Shown here piece after piece: positions 17,020 through 26,824 of a stretch of DNA of 48,548 bases. Every line of letters begins with the position of its first letter. The stretch's first letter is position 1. The translations under genes and the position numbers were made by a program. The notes beneath the pieces were generated by a model. That model was given only the letters and a program-made list of their open reading frames with translations. It had not been told where the DNA came from and did not search any database. The DNA is from an uncultured Clostridium sp. (GTDB lineage Bacteria > Bacillota > Clostridia > TANB77 > CAG-508): the NCBI GenBank assembly GCA_947364715.1, contig CANAUI010000001.1:65157-113704 (forward strand). Direction: 5' to 3'.

Positions 17020-17664
17020 TTATCTTAAACTTTTATTATTAAGTGCATTTTTTAATTCTGTACTTATAATATCTGTTTTATTTTCAATCTTCTCTGAAGA
17101 TTTACTTAATACAGCATTTAATTTACTATCTGTAATAGTATTATCACTATTTATTTTTAATGTTATTTCATTATTTGTAATTGTTCTTCCTATATCATTA
17201 GCACATTCCACCACTTCATGTAAAATCAAGTTATTATCACTAAATGTATAATACCCTACATGACCAGAAGCTAATCCTGGAGCATCATTATAACTGAAAC
17301 TACCATTTTCGTATAAATACAATTTTACTTCTGTTTCTCCATCTGGAGTTGTTCCTGGCTCAACTTTTGCATTTCCAACATATATACCACTTAATGAACT
17401 AAATTTTAAATCATTTTTTTCTTTGGAATTATTATCTTCATTTATATTTGTATTTTCATTGTTTTTTGTATCACTTTCTTGAGTCTCTTTGTTTACTCTG
17501 TCTTCTTCTAATTTTGCAATTTTTGTGTTTAACTCTTCTTCTTTTGAAATCATACTATCTGCTTTTACATGTGAAATATATAAGAAATATCCCATAACAG
17601 CAATAGCAATAATAGCAATAATTAAGAAAAATGTTAATATTTTTGTAATCTTATTTTTTTCCAT
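17020..17664 (-). CDS. Membrane-anchored protein of unknown function
   Basis: I do not recognise this 214-aa protein. It has an N-terminal membrane segment (about 9-29), a charged helical stretch likely to form a coiled coil (38-60) and an Asn/Glu-rich linker (60-86). A compact extracellular domain follows (about 88-180), with alternating beta-like segments (GIYVGNAKV, VKLYLYENGSFSYN, GHVGYYTFSDNNLILHEV, NEITLKINSDNTI). It resembles small lipocalin-like domains of surface lipoproteins, but no lipobox is present. It lies 110 bp downstream of the fused surface protein gene and has its own terminator. AAAAGGGAG precedes the ATG. Confidence 0.75.
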   Translation of the reverse strand: MEKNKITKILTFFLIIAIIAIAVMGYFLYISHVKADSMISKEEELNTKIAKLEEDRVNKETQESDTKNNENTNINEDNNSKEKNDLKFSSLSGIYVGNAKVEPGTTPDGETEVKLYLYENGSFSYNDAPGLASGHVGYYTFSDNNLILHEVVECANDIGRTITNNEITLKINSDNTITDSKLNAVLSKSSEKIENKTDIISTELKNALNNKSLR

Positions 17665-17774
17665 AAAATCACTCCCTTTTATTAATATTTTTTTGTAAAT
17701 TTACACTATTATAATATCATAACATTTTGCTATTGTAAACTATCAGTGGCAAAGTTTTCTCATATATTTCAATT

Positions 17775-20700
17775 TTATAGTACTTTCTTTTTGATAGTTA
17801 TAATACCTACACCAATTACAACTAACATTGTAATTCCTAAAACTCCATATATCCAGTATATTCTATTCTCACCAGTAGGTGGAGTTATAATTATTTCTAC
17901 ATTATCATCATCAAATTCTGATTGTGTATATTCATTTATATATGGGTCATATGATTTATTTGTTGTTGGGTCATAATTACCAGGAATTGAATCATATATT
18001 GTTCGTGATTTTAGTTTAATAATTTCTATATTATTTTGATAGATTGCATCATCTGTAGACATTGACAATTGCTTTGATACCACCATACTTGTATCTACTA
18101 ATTCTGAGCCTGGTAGCATATTTTCGAAAATTGGATTTTTCAAATGTATAATATTTTGAAGTCCTTTTACTTTCTCATATATTGGCTCTGCAAGAAGTTT
18201 TCCTTTCATATTAGGCTCTATTTTTATTCTTTCCCAATTGTTGTCCTCTGTTGATTGTAATACTAAATCTTCTGGTAAGTAATCAAACATATCTGCAACT
18301 CTTGCAATTTTCCAACCTGCATTTCCAATTGGTACTGTTCCATAGATATAATAATCTTCATTATTATAATCAATTTCACAATTACTGTTATCTACTGATA
18401 TTTCATAGGTTATCCTTAAAGTTGAGCCTTGTATAATTTCATTGTCAATTTCAATATATACATTATCATCTAATACTTTAACACCTGGCATTTTTGAACT
18501 TCTTGGGTCTCCATTTATTAAATCATTACCATTTGTTAACATTATTTGTATATTTGATACTTGTTTATCAACAATTAAAGATTGTTTTGGTCTTTCTATA
18601 ATACCAAAATCGATATTGTCAAATACAAATTTTAATTCATCACTATATTTACTGATATTATCTAAATTTATATCATAATCTAATTTAATATCAAATTTTC
18701 TAGTATCTGCACTAATATGTGTTAACCCATTATTTCCTATTGCATTTTCATAAGTAATTTCTTCTGCTTCTGTACTTCTAGTTCTAATAATGTTTTCATT
18801 GTCTTTTGCATCTGATAATCTTACTACACCTTCAATGTTGCTTGTTTCTCCTCTATACCAATAATCTTCCATTGCATTTACTGCCTCTTTGTTTCCGCCT
18901 CTATAAATTGTAGATTTATAATTATCTGCATCTATATAACAACTATTACCATTACTATCACGTACAACATTACCATCTTTATCATATAATATGCTTGTAT
19001 CTCCATATGTATATCGTAATATATAATTTCCTGGAATTACACCCTCAAAACTGTATTCTCCTTTTTCATTTGTCATTGTTACAGCTGGGTCTACAACAAT
19101 ATCATCTTTATATGCAACTTCATTTTTCTTGTACAATTTTGCTGGTATATAAGTATCTATACCTGCTTGATTTTTTATAACATTTAGTAATTCTACTCTA
19201 ACATTTTTAACAACATTTTCTGCTTCTTTTACAATACTTTCTGTATCTTCATAAATACCATTACCTTTTCTTTCTTTACTATATCCTGAATTTTGTAATA
19301 AGCCTTGTATTGCACTATCTTCCCAAACTGTACCTTTTATAATTCTTTCTTCTTTTGGTTTAATAATTAGTGATGGTGCTTTATCTGTATCATCTTCAAT
19401 AGTATTTACTATATTAATTTTATTACTTTCATCTATTTCTGGTATAACTGTATCTGGTGCTGAGTCCACATCAATTCCTGCATATGGTATTGAATATTGT
19501 TTATCACTATATGAAGAATATGATGTTATTTCTGTAATAGAATCTAATGTAAGGTCTTTATTTAAAATTGTATTAATTGCATCATTATTTAATTGATAAG
19601 TAATAGTCATTTCCCTTGTTTGACCACTTTCTATTAAATAATTTGATTGTATTTTAATTTTTTTCAAACCATTTTTATTATAATGTAAATCATCTTGAAC
19701 TTGTATAAGATTTCCTTCTTCATCTCTTACAACAACATTTTCATATCTTTCATCATAATAATTTGATAAACTCTTTAAATTTGCATATACATTTGATGCT
19801 TCATTCCTTATTTTTAGTCTATAAGTTATAAATATTTTTAAATTGCCTTCATTTCCTTCTTGTTTGTTATATATAACATCTGAAGGATATACTTCTCTTG
19901 AATATGAATTTTCTGAATATTTATTAGCAAATTTTACTGTCACATTGAATGGGTCTCCACCTGCATAGTTTTCGGGGTCTTCAAATCTTTGTGCATATTG
20001 ATATGTATGTGTGTAATTATTTAAACTAATTTCCACTTTGTCCATATCTTGTATAATTGCCAAGTCTGGCATTTCTCTTTCTTCTACACCTAAGTTTAGT
20101 CCACCAATTTCTATTACTGAATTTTTTCTAATATTATCTGGTGTTAATTCTGGAGTAAATACATCATCTAATTGTGCTATTGCTTGATGTATTATATATT
20201 GGTCATATGTTCCAGATATTGGATATTTTTGACCTTCATATCCATATTTTATATCATCTCCATAATCTACATGACTTTTATGATTTTCTGCATCATATTT
20301 ATAATCAATATTATGCTTTTTCTCTCCATCAGTAGTAGATGATATGCCTTTGCCAATTGTTGCATAACTATCATTAAATTGATTTCTTAATGCTTCATCT
20401 GTTACTGTATTTCCATTTCCAGTATATCTTACAACTGTATTTCCATTTGAAATATTTTCTTTTTGTTCAATAAATTCTGGGTTTACTTCTATTGATTGAT
20501 AATTCATACCATTATATTCAAATTCTATGTATGCTCCTACTAAATCATCTATTTTTAATTTTAGTGCATTTGTATCTTCATCATAATTTCCAAATATGTA
20601 TTCACCATTTTCATCTGTAATTGTTTCATCTACTTTATTACCATTAATATATAGTCTAACTGGTATATTTTGTAGTCTCTTGTCTTCTGCCTGATCATTC

Positions 20701-23700
20701 CATTTGCCATCTTTTGTACTATTTTTTCCATCAATTCTATCTTCCCATGCAAATCCTCTTATTTTGATATATTTTAGTTTATTTTTAGCTGTTATATTAC
20801 TTGTACTACTTGTTTCTTGTTGTATTGCTGATGAAGATGTATTTGTAGATTTTTGTCTTACTACTTCTATTACAGCTGATGTTGATTTATCTATGTTTGA
20901 TATTTGACCATTACTATTTTTAACTTCCCAAGAAATAAAGTTTTCGTCTATGTCATAACCAAAATTATCTCCTACTGATATTTCTTCTATAATATAATTT
21001 CCTGTTAATATATTATATATGTTAATAATTCCTCTTTCATCTGTTACAAATGTTGTTGCTTCTTCTGGATTTTTTGTTGTTCCCATATTATCAAAATGTA
21101 CTTTTCCTGTTGCTGTTGTAATTGGTTTTAAATTTCCTTTTGCATCTAATTGCTTTCCAATTACATATTCAGAATTTTGTTGATTTATTATTCTGAAACT
21201 AATACCTGATAATTTTATATTACTATTGTCTGAATCTTTTTTCTCAATTTGTAAATTTCCTGTATGTTTTGTATTTTTTAATACATATTGTTTTATCATT
21301 CCATAATATATGGTAGTTTCTCCTTTTTCAAGTTCTGCATATCCATAATGATTATTTGAAAGTTCTGTAATTTTGTATGTTCCTGCTGTTAAATTGTCAA
21401 TATGGATTTTTCCATTTTTGTCTGTTGTAAATGTTTTATCATATCCTGTTGCTGTATTTTGTACTCTTACTTGTACTCCTGGTAGAACAACACCAGAGTT
21501 GTCTGTATCTTGTTTTATAATTTCCAATACCGCAGTAAAGTTCTTCCACTCTACTGATGCAGAAGCTTTTGTAGTTGTTGTAATTCGTTTTGACATTTGC
21601 CCTGAAGTTGAGACGTTTTGTGCCGTTGTAATTATACTAGGATGATATTCTCCAGTAACATTTGCAATTACTTCTTCTACTTTTGTTACATTTGCTGTAT
21701 TAGTTGCTCTTACTATATTAATTCCTGTTTGACAAGCATTTGCTGGTATTTTTAAATAAAATGTTGCATTCCCTTTTACACTTATACTAGCACCACTACT
21801 ATTACATGTACTTACACCACTTACTACTTTATTATTTTTATCAATTACTTGAATATTATATCCATTTGAATTATTACAATTAATAACAAATGGTCCTAAT
21901 ATATAATAATTATTATCTAATTTTACCATATTTATACTACTATTACCTTTTGATAAACTAATTGTTCCTTGTGATATAGTCCTTCTTGATACTATTGTAT
22001 AAGTCTCATCTCCTAGATGATATTCTTTAGGATATGGATATTCCTTGTCTTGATTAGGTGTAGATGGCCAACTATTCATACAAGTTCCACTTCCAAAAGG
22101 CCCTCCTGTAAATTTTACTCCATGTACTCCTCCATTAAATCTAAATGTTGTATCTAAATATGATGTTAGATATTCAACATTTTGTGCTCTATCAGCAATA
22201 GAATTTGTTTCTTGCATAAATATAATTGTTACAAATAAAATAGCAAACATACTCAATTTAGATATTTTATGAAATTTACTTATATTTATTTTTCCTTTTT
22301 TAATTCCAATAAATAAAGCTATAACTAATAATATTAGTAATATAAAACCTATTGAAATATATACACCTATACCTGTACCAATTGATATAATAATTTCTGC
22401 TTTTGAAAAATCATCTTCTGTTTCAATACCATTTCCTGGTGTTGAATCAATATCTTTTATTTGTTTTGAATTATTTGCTTGTCCAATTTCTGCCTTATTA
22501 ATAAATATTCCTGTAGAATCACCTGACATTGTTTTTGTTGCTGTCAATGTTAATGTTATACTTTCTCCTGCTGGAAGTCTTTGATTTTTAATACTTTCAT
22601 TAATTACTATATTATTTCCTTGATTTCTCCATAATTGTGTATTTGTTGTATCAAGACGGAATCCCTCTGGCAAATAGTCTACAACATTACCTATAGTTGC
22701 ATCTAATTCTCCTTCGTTTGTAACTGTAATTTTATATTGGACTGTAACCTTTGCCCCTTCTATTTCTTTTGCTCTAATATCTACTTTTGCTAATTTTACA
22801 TTTTGATAATTATATGTATTTGTTCTCTGTTTTGTTTGCACAGTTACCATTGAAATACTCTTATTTAGACTTAAATCAAACAATTTATTTTCTACTAATC
22901 CCATGTCTATGTTAGATTTATTTTCATTTACTTTCAGGATATCTGTTGCTGCAACTATAACTTTATCTCCAAACAATTTAATTTCTTGTTCAAAAACATC
23001 TGAATTTATATTTTCTGATACACCATTATGTTTATATTGTGTTACAGTATAGTTACTATTATCATAAACAAATAATACTACATAATTTCCCTCTTTTAAA
23101 TTAGTAAATCTATATGTTCCATTTTCTCCAGTAACAGTTTCTGCATCAATTGCATTTGCCTTTTGCATATTAACTAAAATAACTCTTATATTTTTTAATA
23201 TTGCTTCTGTTGATTGTCTAGCACCATCTTCATTACTATCAATCCAAGCAACTCCTGAAATTGCATAATTTTTTTCTGATGGGTTATTTGGATTATCTGG
23301 ATTGTCTGGGTTGTCTGGGTTGTCTGGATTGTCTGGGTCAATTGGTTTATCTGGCTCTTCTGGATTCTCTGGGTCAGTTTCTATTTCTGAAATAATTGTA
23401 TGTGCTATTGTATTAGAAGTTTTATGTAATACAACTTTTTCTATTGAATCATCTTCGTCATTTATTTTTTCTGTTATAGTAATTGTTGCACTATTTTCTA
23501 TTTTTGTATCTTCAAATACATATCCTGCTGTAGCTATAATTTTAATATGTGCAGTTTCATCTTTTGGTATATTACATATAATATCTACATTTGGTAATTT
23601 ATTTCCTTCTTGGTCTTCTAATAAATTATTAATATCTAATGTAATCTCTTCTTTAATTAATTTAACATCATCATCAGTAAGTATTTCTGTTTCATTATCT

Positions 23701-26519
23701 TCTTTAAACTCTTGTTTCCAAGTTTCATAAGTAACACTAACTGGATTTATATTTTCTGGTAAAAAATCTGTAAGATGAACAGCTACTGATTTTTCATGTA
23801 ATAGAGTAGATTTTGTTCCTCCTGTATTTGTTACTGCAATATCATATTGTATTTCTTCACCATAATTTATCTTTTGGCCTTCTGTTGGTGAAGTCATTAC
23901 AATTGTAGCATTTTGATATTCATATTCTATTCTATTTTCATTTGAAGTATATATTTTTCCATTAACAGAAGCCTTTGCAGTTGCTACAATTGTTTTTATA
24001 TATGTATTTGTATTTTTGTCAATTTCATATTCTTCCATATATCCTTCAAAGAAATAATTACCATTTACTGTTAGCTTTGCAGTTACTATATTATCTTCTG
24101 ATATTTTTATATTATCATTAGGAATTATTTGTAATTCTTCTGTTCCTTCTATAAAAAACCATTTTAATTTAAATTCTTCTGGCAATTTTATTTGTACAAT
24201 TGCCTCTTCTCCTGTTTTTCCTACTAATTCTAATCCATAATTCCATCTATTGTGACCATTATCTATTCTTGCATCAAGAAACATCTTTACTTCTGCTGGT
24301 TTAATTATATTATTTATTTGATAATTTGTTGCTATTGTTTCTCCTACATATGTTTTAATGTCGGTTATAATTTCTTTTTGTTCTTCTCTATTTTCTAAAT
24401 CTTGAGCTTGTACTTCATAAAATGTTTCATAAGTTTTTCCTGCTTCTATAGTTCCTATATCTATACTTTTCTCTTTTATAGAATCATCAAAATAATAAGT
24501 ATATTCCCCCTTATACTTATAATAATCAGCCTTTAATTCTCCATAAACTAATCCTTCTGGTATATTAGCAACAACTTTAACATTTTCTATATCTGTATTT
24601 GAAATATTAGTAACCTTAATGTTATATTTTATATATTCTCCTTCATAAACAATATCTCCATCATTTAAAATGACATCTCCTTTTACAGGTGTTACTTCTA
24701 ATTTCAAACTATCTAATATCTCTTGTGCCGTAGCTTTGTCAGATAATTCAATGTCTTGTATTATTTCTTCTAATTCATTTTGTTCTGCATTATAACTTCT
24801 AATATTTAATGGTATTTCTATATTTCCTTCTTCTGTGCTTTTATCTAATGTATAATTGTTTGTATATACTAAATTTAATTTATCTGTTATATTTTCAATA
24901 TCTTTTTTCAAAATGATTGTTGCTGGTATTTTTATATTTGTAATTAATCCTAAATTACTTTCCTGATATTGTGTTTGTTCTCCTGTTAAATTAGCTATAA
25001 TGCTCATATTTCCATTTTTATCTGTTTCTATATATGGCTCTTCTAATGTTAACCCATTACCATATACCATTACAGAATTGCCTAATATCACTTTTTCCAC
25101 TTGGCTTGGTAGTTCTATTTTTAAACTTGTGTCTTTAAATAAGTTATTTTTTATTTCAGCTGAATTCAAATTAATATCAAATATAATGTCATTTTGTTGT
25201 TCATTTGTCCATTCTGTAGAGTTTACAGTCATATTTACATTATTTTGTGCATCTTTTATTTCAACCAAATTTTCTTTTGTTATATTATAAGTTTCCTCTT
25301 CTATATTTTGAGTTTCTATATTTTCCTCTGTTTGTGTTATAATTTGTTTTTCATTAAATCCAATAATATTAGTTATTGTTTTTATATTTAAATTTCTGAT
25401 ATCTGTCATTGTGTTTTTGATTTCTTTTGTATTTTCAATATTTAATATACCTTCATTTACAATATTACTCATTTTTATATGTAAATTTGTTAAATCATTT
25501 TCATAATTAATTGTAATTACTCCATCTTCTGCAAATTGTGCATTTTGGTCAATCACAGAAACTGTATTACCGTCTTCATCAAAAATTTCAATACAAAATT
25601 CTTCTCCAAGAATTTCTATTATATTTTGTCTTTTAAATTTTGTATTTTTATATACTAGCTGGTTGTCATTTCCTAAATCTTTTACAATTTCTTCATCATT
25701 TGTTTTTACAAATATATTTTTTTCTGTTATTTGCATTTTTTGATGTAATTCTTTTTTACTAACATTTATTTTTATTGTATCTTTATATTGTGTATTATAT
25801 TCTGTTTTATTAATGATATTTGATTTTATATATCCATTATATATATCTTCTGTATCATATTTTATAGAAGTTAAATCCCCAATATCTTCTGTTACTACAT
25901 TTTTCAACTCTCCTTCTGCATATAGTTCATTATTCTTCTCTGAAAATAATGCTATTCTTGAAGAAATTTTTAAAGCAATTTCTCTTTCTACTGGATTATT
26001 TGTATATGTATCATAATAACAAATTAAAATATAATCATCTCTGCTATCTTTATTTGGTATTTTATCTGAAATTATATTTCCATTTTCATCCTGATTTTCT
26101 GTCTTTATTGTTAGTATACCTGTGTCAGGATTATATTCACTATCTACATAAATATTTTTGTCTGCATTTCCATTTGTTGCATTTGTATTATTTATAATAA
26201 CTTTTACATCATAAGGATGTTTTCCATCAATTTGTCCAATATTAATTGTTGTTATATTTTCTTTTATAGGTAAAACTTCAAGTTCTTCTTTATAATTTAT
26301 TCCTGTCCTTAAATGATATTGTAATAATGTTCCTTTATCATCATTATCTAAATTATAGTTTACATATTTTTCTAATGCCCCTTCTAAGATTGGAGTTACT
26401 TTGATTGTTGTTTCTTCTTCTGCATTAACAAACTGTAATCTTAACATAAAAATGTTTAATACAGCTAAAATTATAATTAGTAATCCTAGAATCTTTTTAT
26501 GAAGATTTTTCTTTTCCAT
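17775..26519 (-). CDS. Giant surface protein: in-frame fusion of A-type and B-type paralogues
   Basis: 2914 aa. A signal peptide (about 10-33) is followed by beta-rich regions, DUF11-like domains (about 603-723, 870-986, 1213-1360), an acidic Asp-Pro-Asn linker (about 1045-1081) and an SdrD-B-like domain (1085-1210, SGVAWIDSNEDG). Two membrane segments (about 1381-1407 and 1423-1438) are separated by a short basic loop. After that come two SpaA/Cna-B-like domains (about 1658-1865), SdrD-B-like domains (about 1918-2013, 2386-2510), TPPTGEN (2879-2885), a last membrane segment and KKKVL. The first half matches A1 and the second half matches B1, the two separate genes just upstream, so a two-gene unit was duplicated and this copy fused. 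An adhesin or wall scaffold role is inferred. Confidence 0.85.
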   Translation of the reverse strand: MEKKNLHKKILGLLIIILAVLNIFMLRLQFVNAEEETTIKVTPILEGALEKYVNYNLDNDDKGTLLQYHLRTGINYKEELEVLPIKENITTINIGQIDGKHPYDVKVIINNTNATNGNADKNIYVDSEYNPDTGILTIKTENQDENGNIISDKIPNKDSRDDYILICYYDTYTNNPVEREIALKISSRIALFSEKNNELYAEGELKNVVTEDIGDLTSIKYDTEDIYNGYIKSNIINKTEYNTQYKDTIKINVSKKELHQKMQITEKNIFVKTNDEEIVKDLGNDNQLVYKNTKFKRQNIIEILGEEFCIEIFDEDGNTVSVIDQNAQFAEDGVITINYENDLTNLHIKMSNIVNEGILNIENTKEIKNTMTDIRNLNIKTITNIIGFNEKQIITQTEENIETQNIEEETYNITKENLVEIKDAQNNVNMTVNSTEWTNEQQNDIIFDINLNSAEIKNNLFKDTSLKIELPSQVEKVILGNSVMVYGNGLTLEEPYIETDKNGNMSIIANLTGEQTQYQESNLGLITNIKIPATIILKKDIENITDKLNLVYTNNYTLDKSTEEGNIEIPLNIRSYNAEQNELEEIIQDIELSDKATAQEILDSLKLEVTPVKGDVILNDGDIVYEGEYIKYNIKVTNISNTDIENVKVVANIPEGLVYGELKADYYKYKGEYTYYFDDSIKEKSIDIGTIEAGKTYETFYEVQAQDLENREEQKEIITDIKTYVGETIATNYQINNIIKPAEVKMFLDARIDNGHNRWNYGLELVGKTGEEAIVQIKLPEEFKLKWFFIEGTEELQIIPNDNIKISEDNIVTAKLTVNGNYFFEGYMEEYEIDKNTNTYIKTIVATAKASVNGKIYTSNENRIEYEYQNATIVMTSPTEGQKINYGEEIQYDIAVTNTGGTKSTLLHEKSVAVHLTDFLPENINPVSVTYETWKQEFKEDNETEILTDDDVKLIKEEITLDINNLLEDQEGNKLPNVDIICNIPKDETAHIKIIATAGYVFEDTKIENSATITITEKINDEDDSIEKVVLHKTSNTIAHTIISEIETDPENPEEPDKPIDPDNPDNPDNPDNPDNPNNPSEKNYAISGVAWIDSNEDGARQSTEAILKNIRVILVNMQKANAIDAETVTGENGTYRFTNLKEGNYVVLFVYDNSNYTVTQYKHNGVSENINSDVFEQEIKLFGDKVIVAATDILKVNENKSNIDMGLVENKLFDLSLNKSISMVTVQTKQRTNTYNYQNVKLAKVDIRAKEIEGAKVTVQYKITVTNEGELDATIGNVVDYLPEGFRLDTTNTQLWRNQGNNIVINESIKNQRLPAGESITLTLTATKTMSGDSTGIFINKAEIGQANNSKQIKDIDSTPGNGIETEDDFSKAEIIISIGTGIGVYISIGFILLILLVIALFIGIKKGKINISKFHKISKLSMFAILFVTIIFMQETNSIADRAQNVEYLTSYLDTTFRFNGGVHGVKFTGGPFGSGTCMNSWPSTPNQDKEYPYPKEYHLGDETYTIVSRRTISQGTISLSKGNSSINMVKLDNNYYILGPFVINCNNSNGYNIQVIDKNNKVVSGVSTCNSSGASISVKGNATFYLKIPANACQTGINIVRATNTANVTKVEEVIANVTGEYHPSIITTAQNVSTSGQMSKRITTTTKASASVEWKNFTAVLEIIKQDTDNSGVVLPGVQVRVQNTATGYDKTFTTDKNGKIHIDNLTAGTYKITELSNNHYGYAELEKGETTIYYGMIKQYVLKNTKHTGNLQIEKKDSDNSNIKLSGISFRIINQQNSEYVIGKQLDAKGNLKPITTATGKVHFDNMGTTKNPEEATTFVTDERGIINIYNILTGNYIIEEISVGDNFGYDIDENFISWEVKNSNGQISNIDKSTSAVIEVVRQKSTNTSSSAIQQETSSTSNITAKNKLKYIKIRGFAWEDRIDGKNSTKDGKWNDQAEDKRLQNIPVRLYINGNKVDETITDENGEYIFGNYDEDTNALKLKIDDLVGAYIEFEYNGMNYQSIEVNPEFIEQKENISNGNTVVRYTGNGNTVTDEALRNQFNDSYATIGKGISSTTDGEKKHNIDYKYDAENHKSHVDYGDDIKYGYEGQKYPISGTYDQYIIHQAIAQLDDVFTPELTPDNIRKNSVIEIGGLNLGVEEREMPDLAIIQDMDKVEISLNNYTHTYQYAQRFEDPENYAGGDPFNVTVKFANKYSENSYSREVYPSDVIYNKQEGNEGNLKIFITYRLKIRNEASNVYANLKSLSNYYDERYENVVVRDEEGNLIQVQDDLHYNKNGLKKIKIQSNYLIESGQTREMTITYQLNNDAINTILNKDLTLDSITEITSYSSYSDKQYSIPYAGIDVDSAPDTVIPEIDESNKINIVNTIEDDTDKAPSLIIKPKEERIIKGTVWEDSAIQGLLQNSGYSKERKGNGIYEDTESIVKEAENVVKNVRVELLNVIKNQAGIDTYIPAKLYKKNEVAYKDDIVVDPAVTMTNEKGEYSFEGVIPGNYILRYTYGDTSILYDKDGNVVRDSNGNSCYIDADNYKSTIYRGGNKEAVNAMEDYWYRGETSNIEGVVRLSDAKDNENIIRTRSTEAEEITYENAIGNNGLTHISADTRKFDIKLDYDINLDNISKYSDELKFVFDNIDFGIIERPKQSLIVDKQVSNIQIMLTNGNDLINGDPRSSKMPGVKVLDDNVYIEIDNEIIQGSTLRITYEISVDNSNCEIDYNNEDYYIYGTVPIGNAGWKIARVADMFDYLPEDLVLQSTEDNNWERIKIEPNMKGKLLAEPIYEKVKGLQNIIHLKNPIFENMLPGSELVDTSMVVSKQLSMSTDDAIYQNNIEIIKLKSRTIYDSIPGNYDPTTNKSYDPYINEYTQSEFDDDNVEIIITPPTGENRIYWIYGVLGITMLVVIGVGIITIKKKVL
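23291..23335. repeat. Five 9-bp tandem units encoding the Asp-Asn-Pro linker
   Basis: Units of the form GRTTRTCTG on the plus strand encode Asp-Asn-Pro-type repeats in the linker just before the SdrD-B-like domain. Such tracts can change length by slippage in 3-residue steps without breaking the frame. Confidence 0.75.
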
Positions 26520-26559
26520 AATTTCCCCTCCAAAAATAAGTATTGTTATCCTATATTCT

Positions 26560-26588
26560 ATACTATACTTTATTTTCTAACTTTTCAA
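26560..26588 (-). promoter_or_regulatory. Promoter of the fused surface protein gene
   Basis: -35 TTGAAA (26588-26583), 17-bp spacer, -10 TAGTAT (26565-26560), with GGAGGGG before the ATG at 26519. The 305-bp gap 26520-26824 also holds a small TAGGG/CCCTA hairpin near 26631-26651 and the upstream terminator. No riboswitch was recognised. Confidence 0.65.
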
Positions 26589-26776
26589 TGTGAATGTTTT
26601 CCATAAATTTATCTAATATTTATATTTGTTTAGGGATGCTCTTTTCCCTAGTTTTATTAACTTTATATTATATTTTATTTACTATTTTGTAACATTTTGT
26701 AATATTTTAATAGATATTTGTATAAAATGCCTATTTGCGTAAGTTACAATTGACAGCATTGATATGTCGTAGAAAG

Positions 26777-26817
26777 AAAAAAATATGAGATTAATTAATC
26801 TAATCTCATATTTTTTT
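26777..26817. terminator. Terminator after the A1-B1 surface genes
   Basis: A 17-bp perfect stem (AAAAAAATATGAGATTA on the left arm) with a 7-nt loop and T runs in both directions, 7 bp after the B1 stop codon. It separates A1-B1 from the fused paralogue gene. Confidence 0.9.
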
Positions 26818-26824
26818 ATATAAA

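Noticed and set aside
23302..23730. 142-codon plus-strand frame with Gly-Leu-Ser-type repeats
   Set aside because: It is the antisense reading of the Asp-Asn-Pro linker repeats of the giant surface protein.
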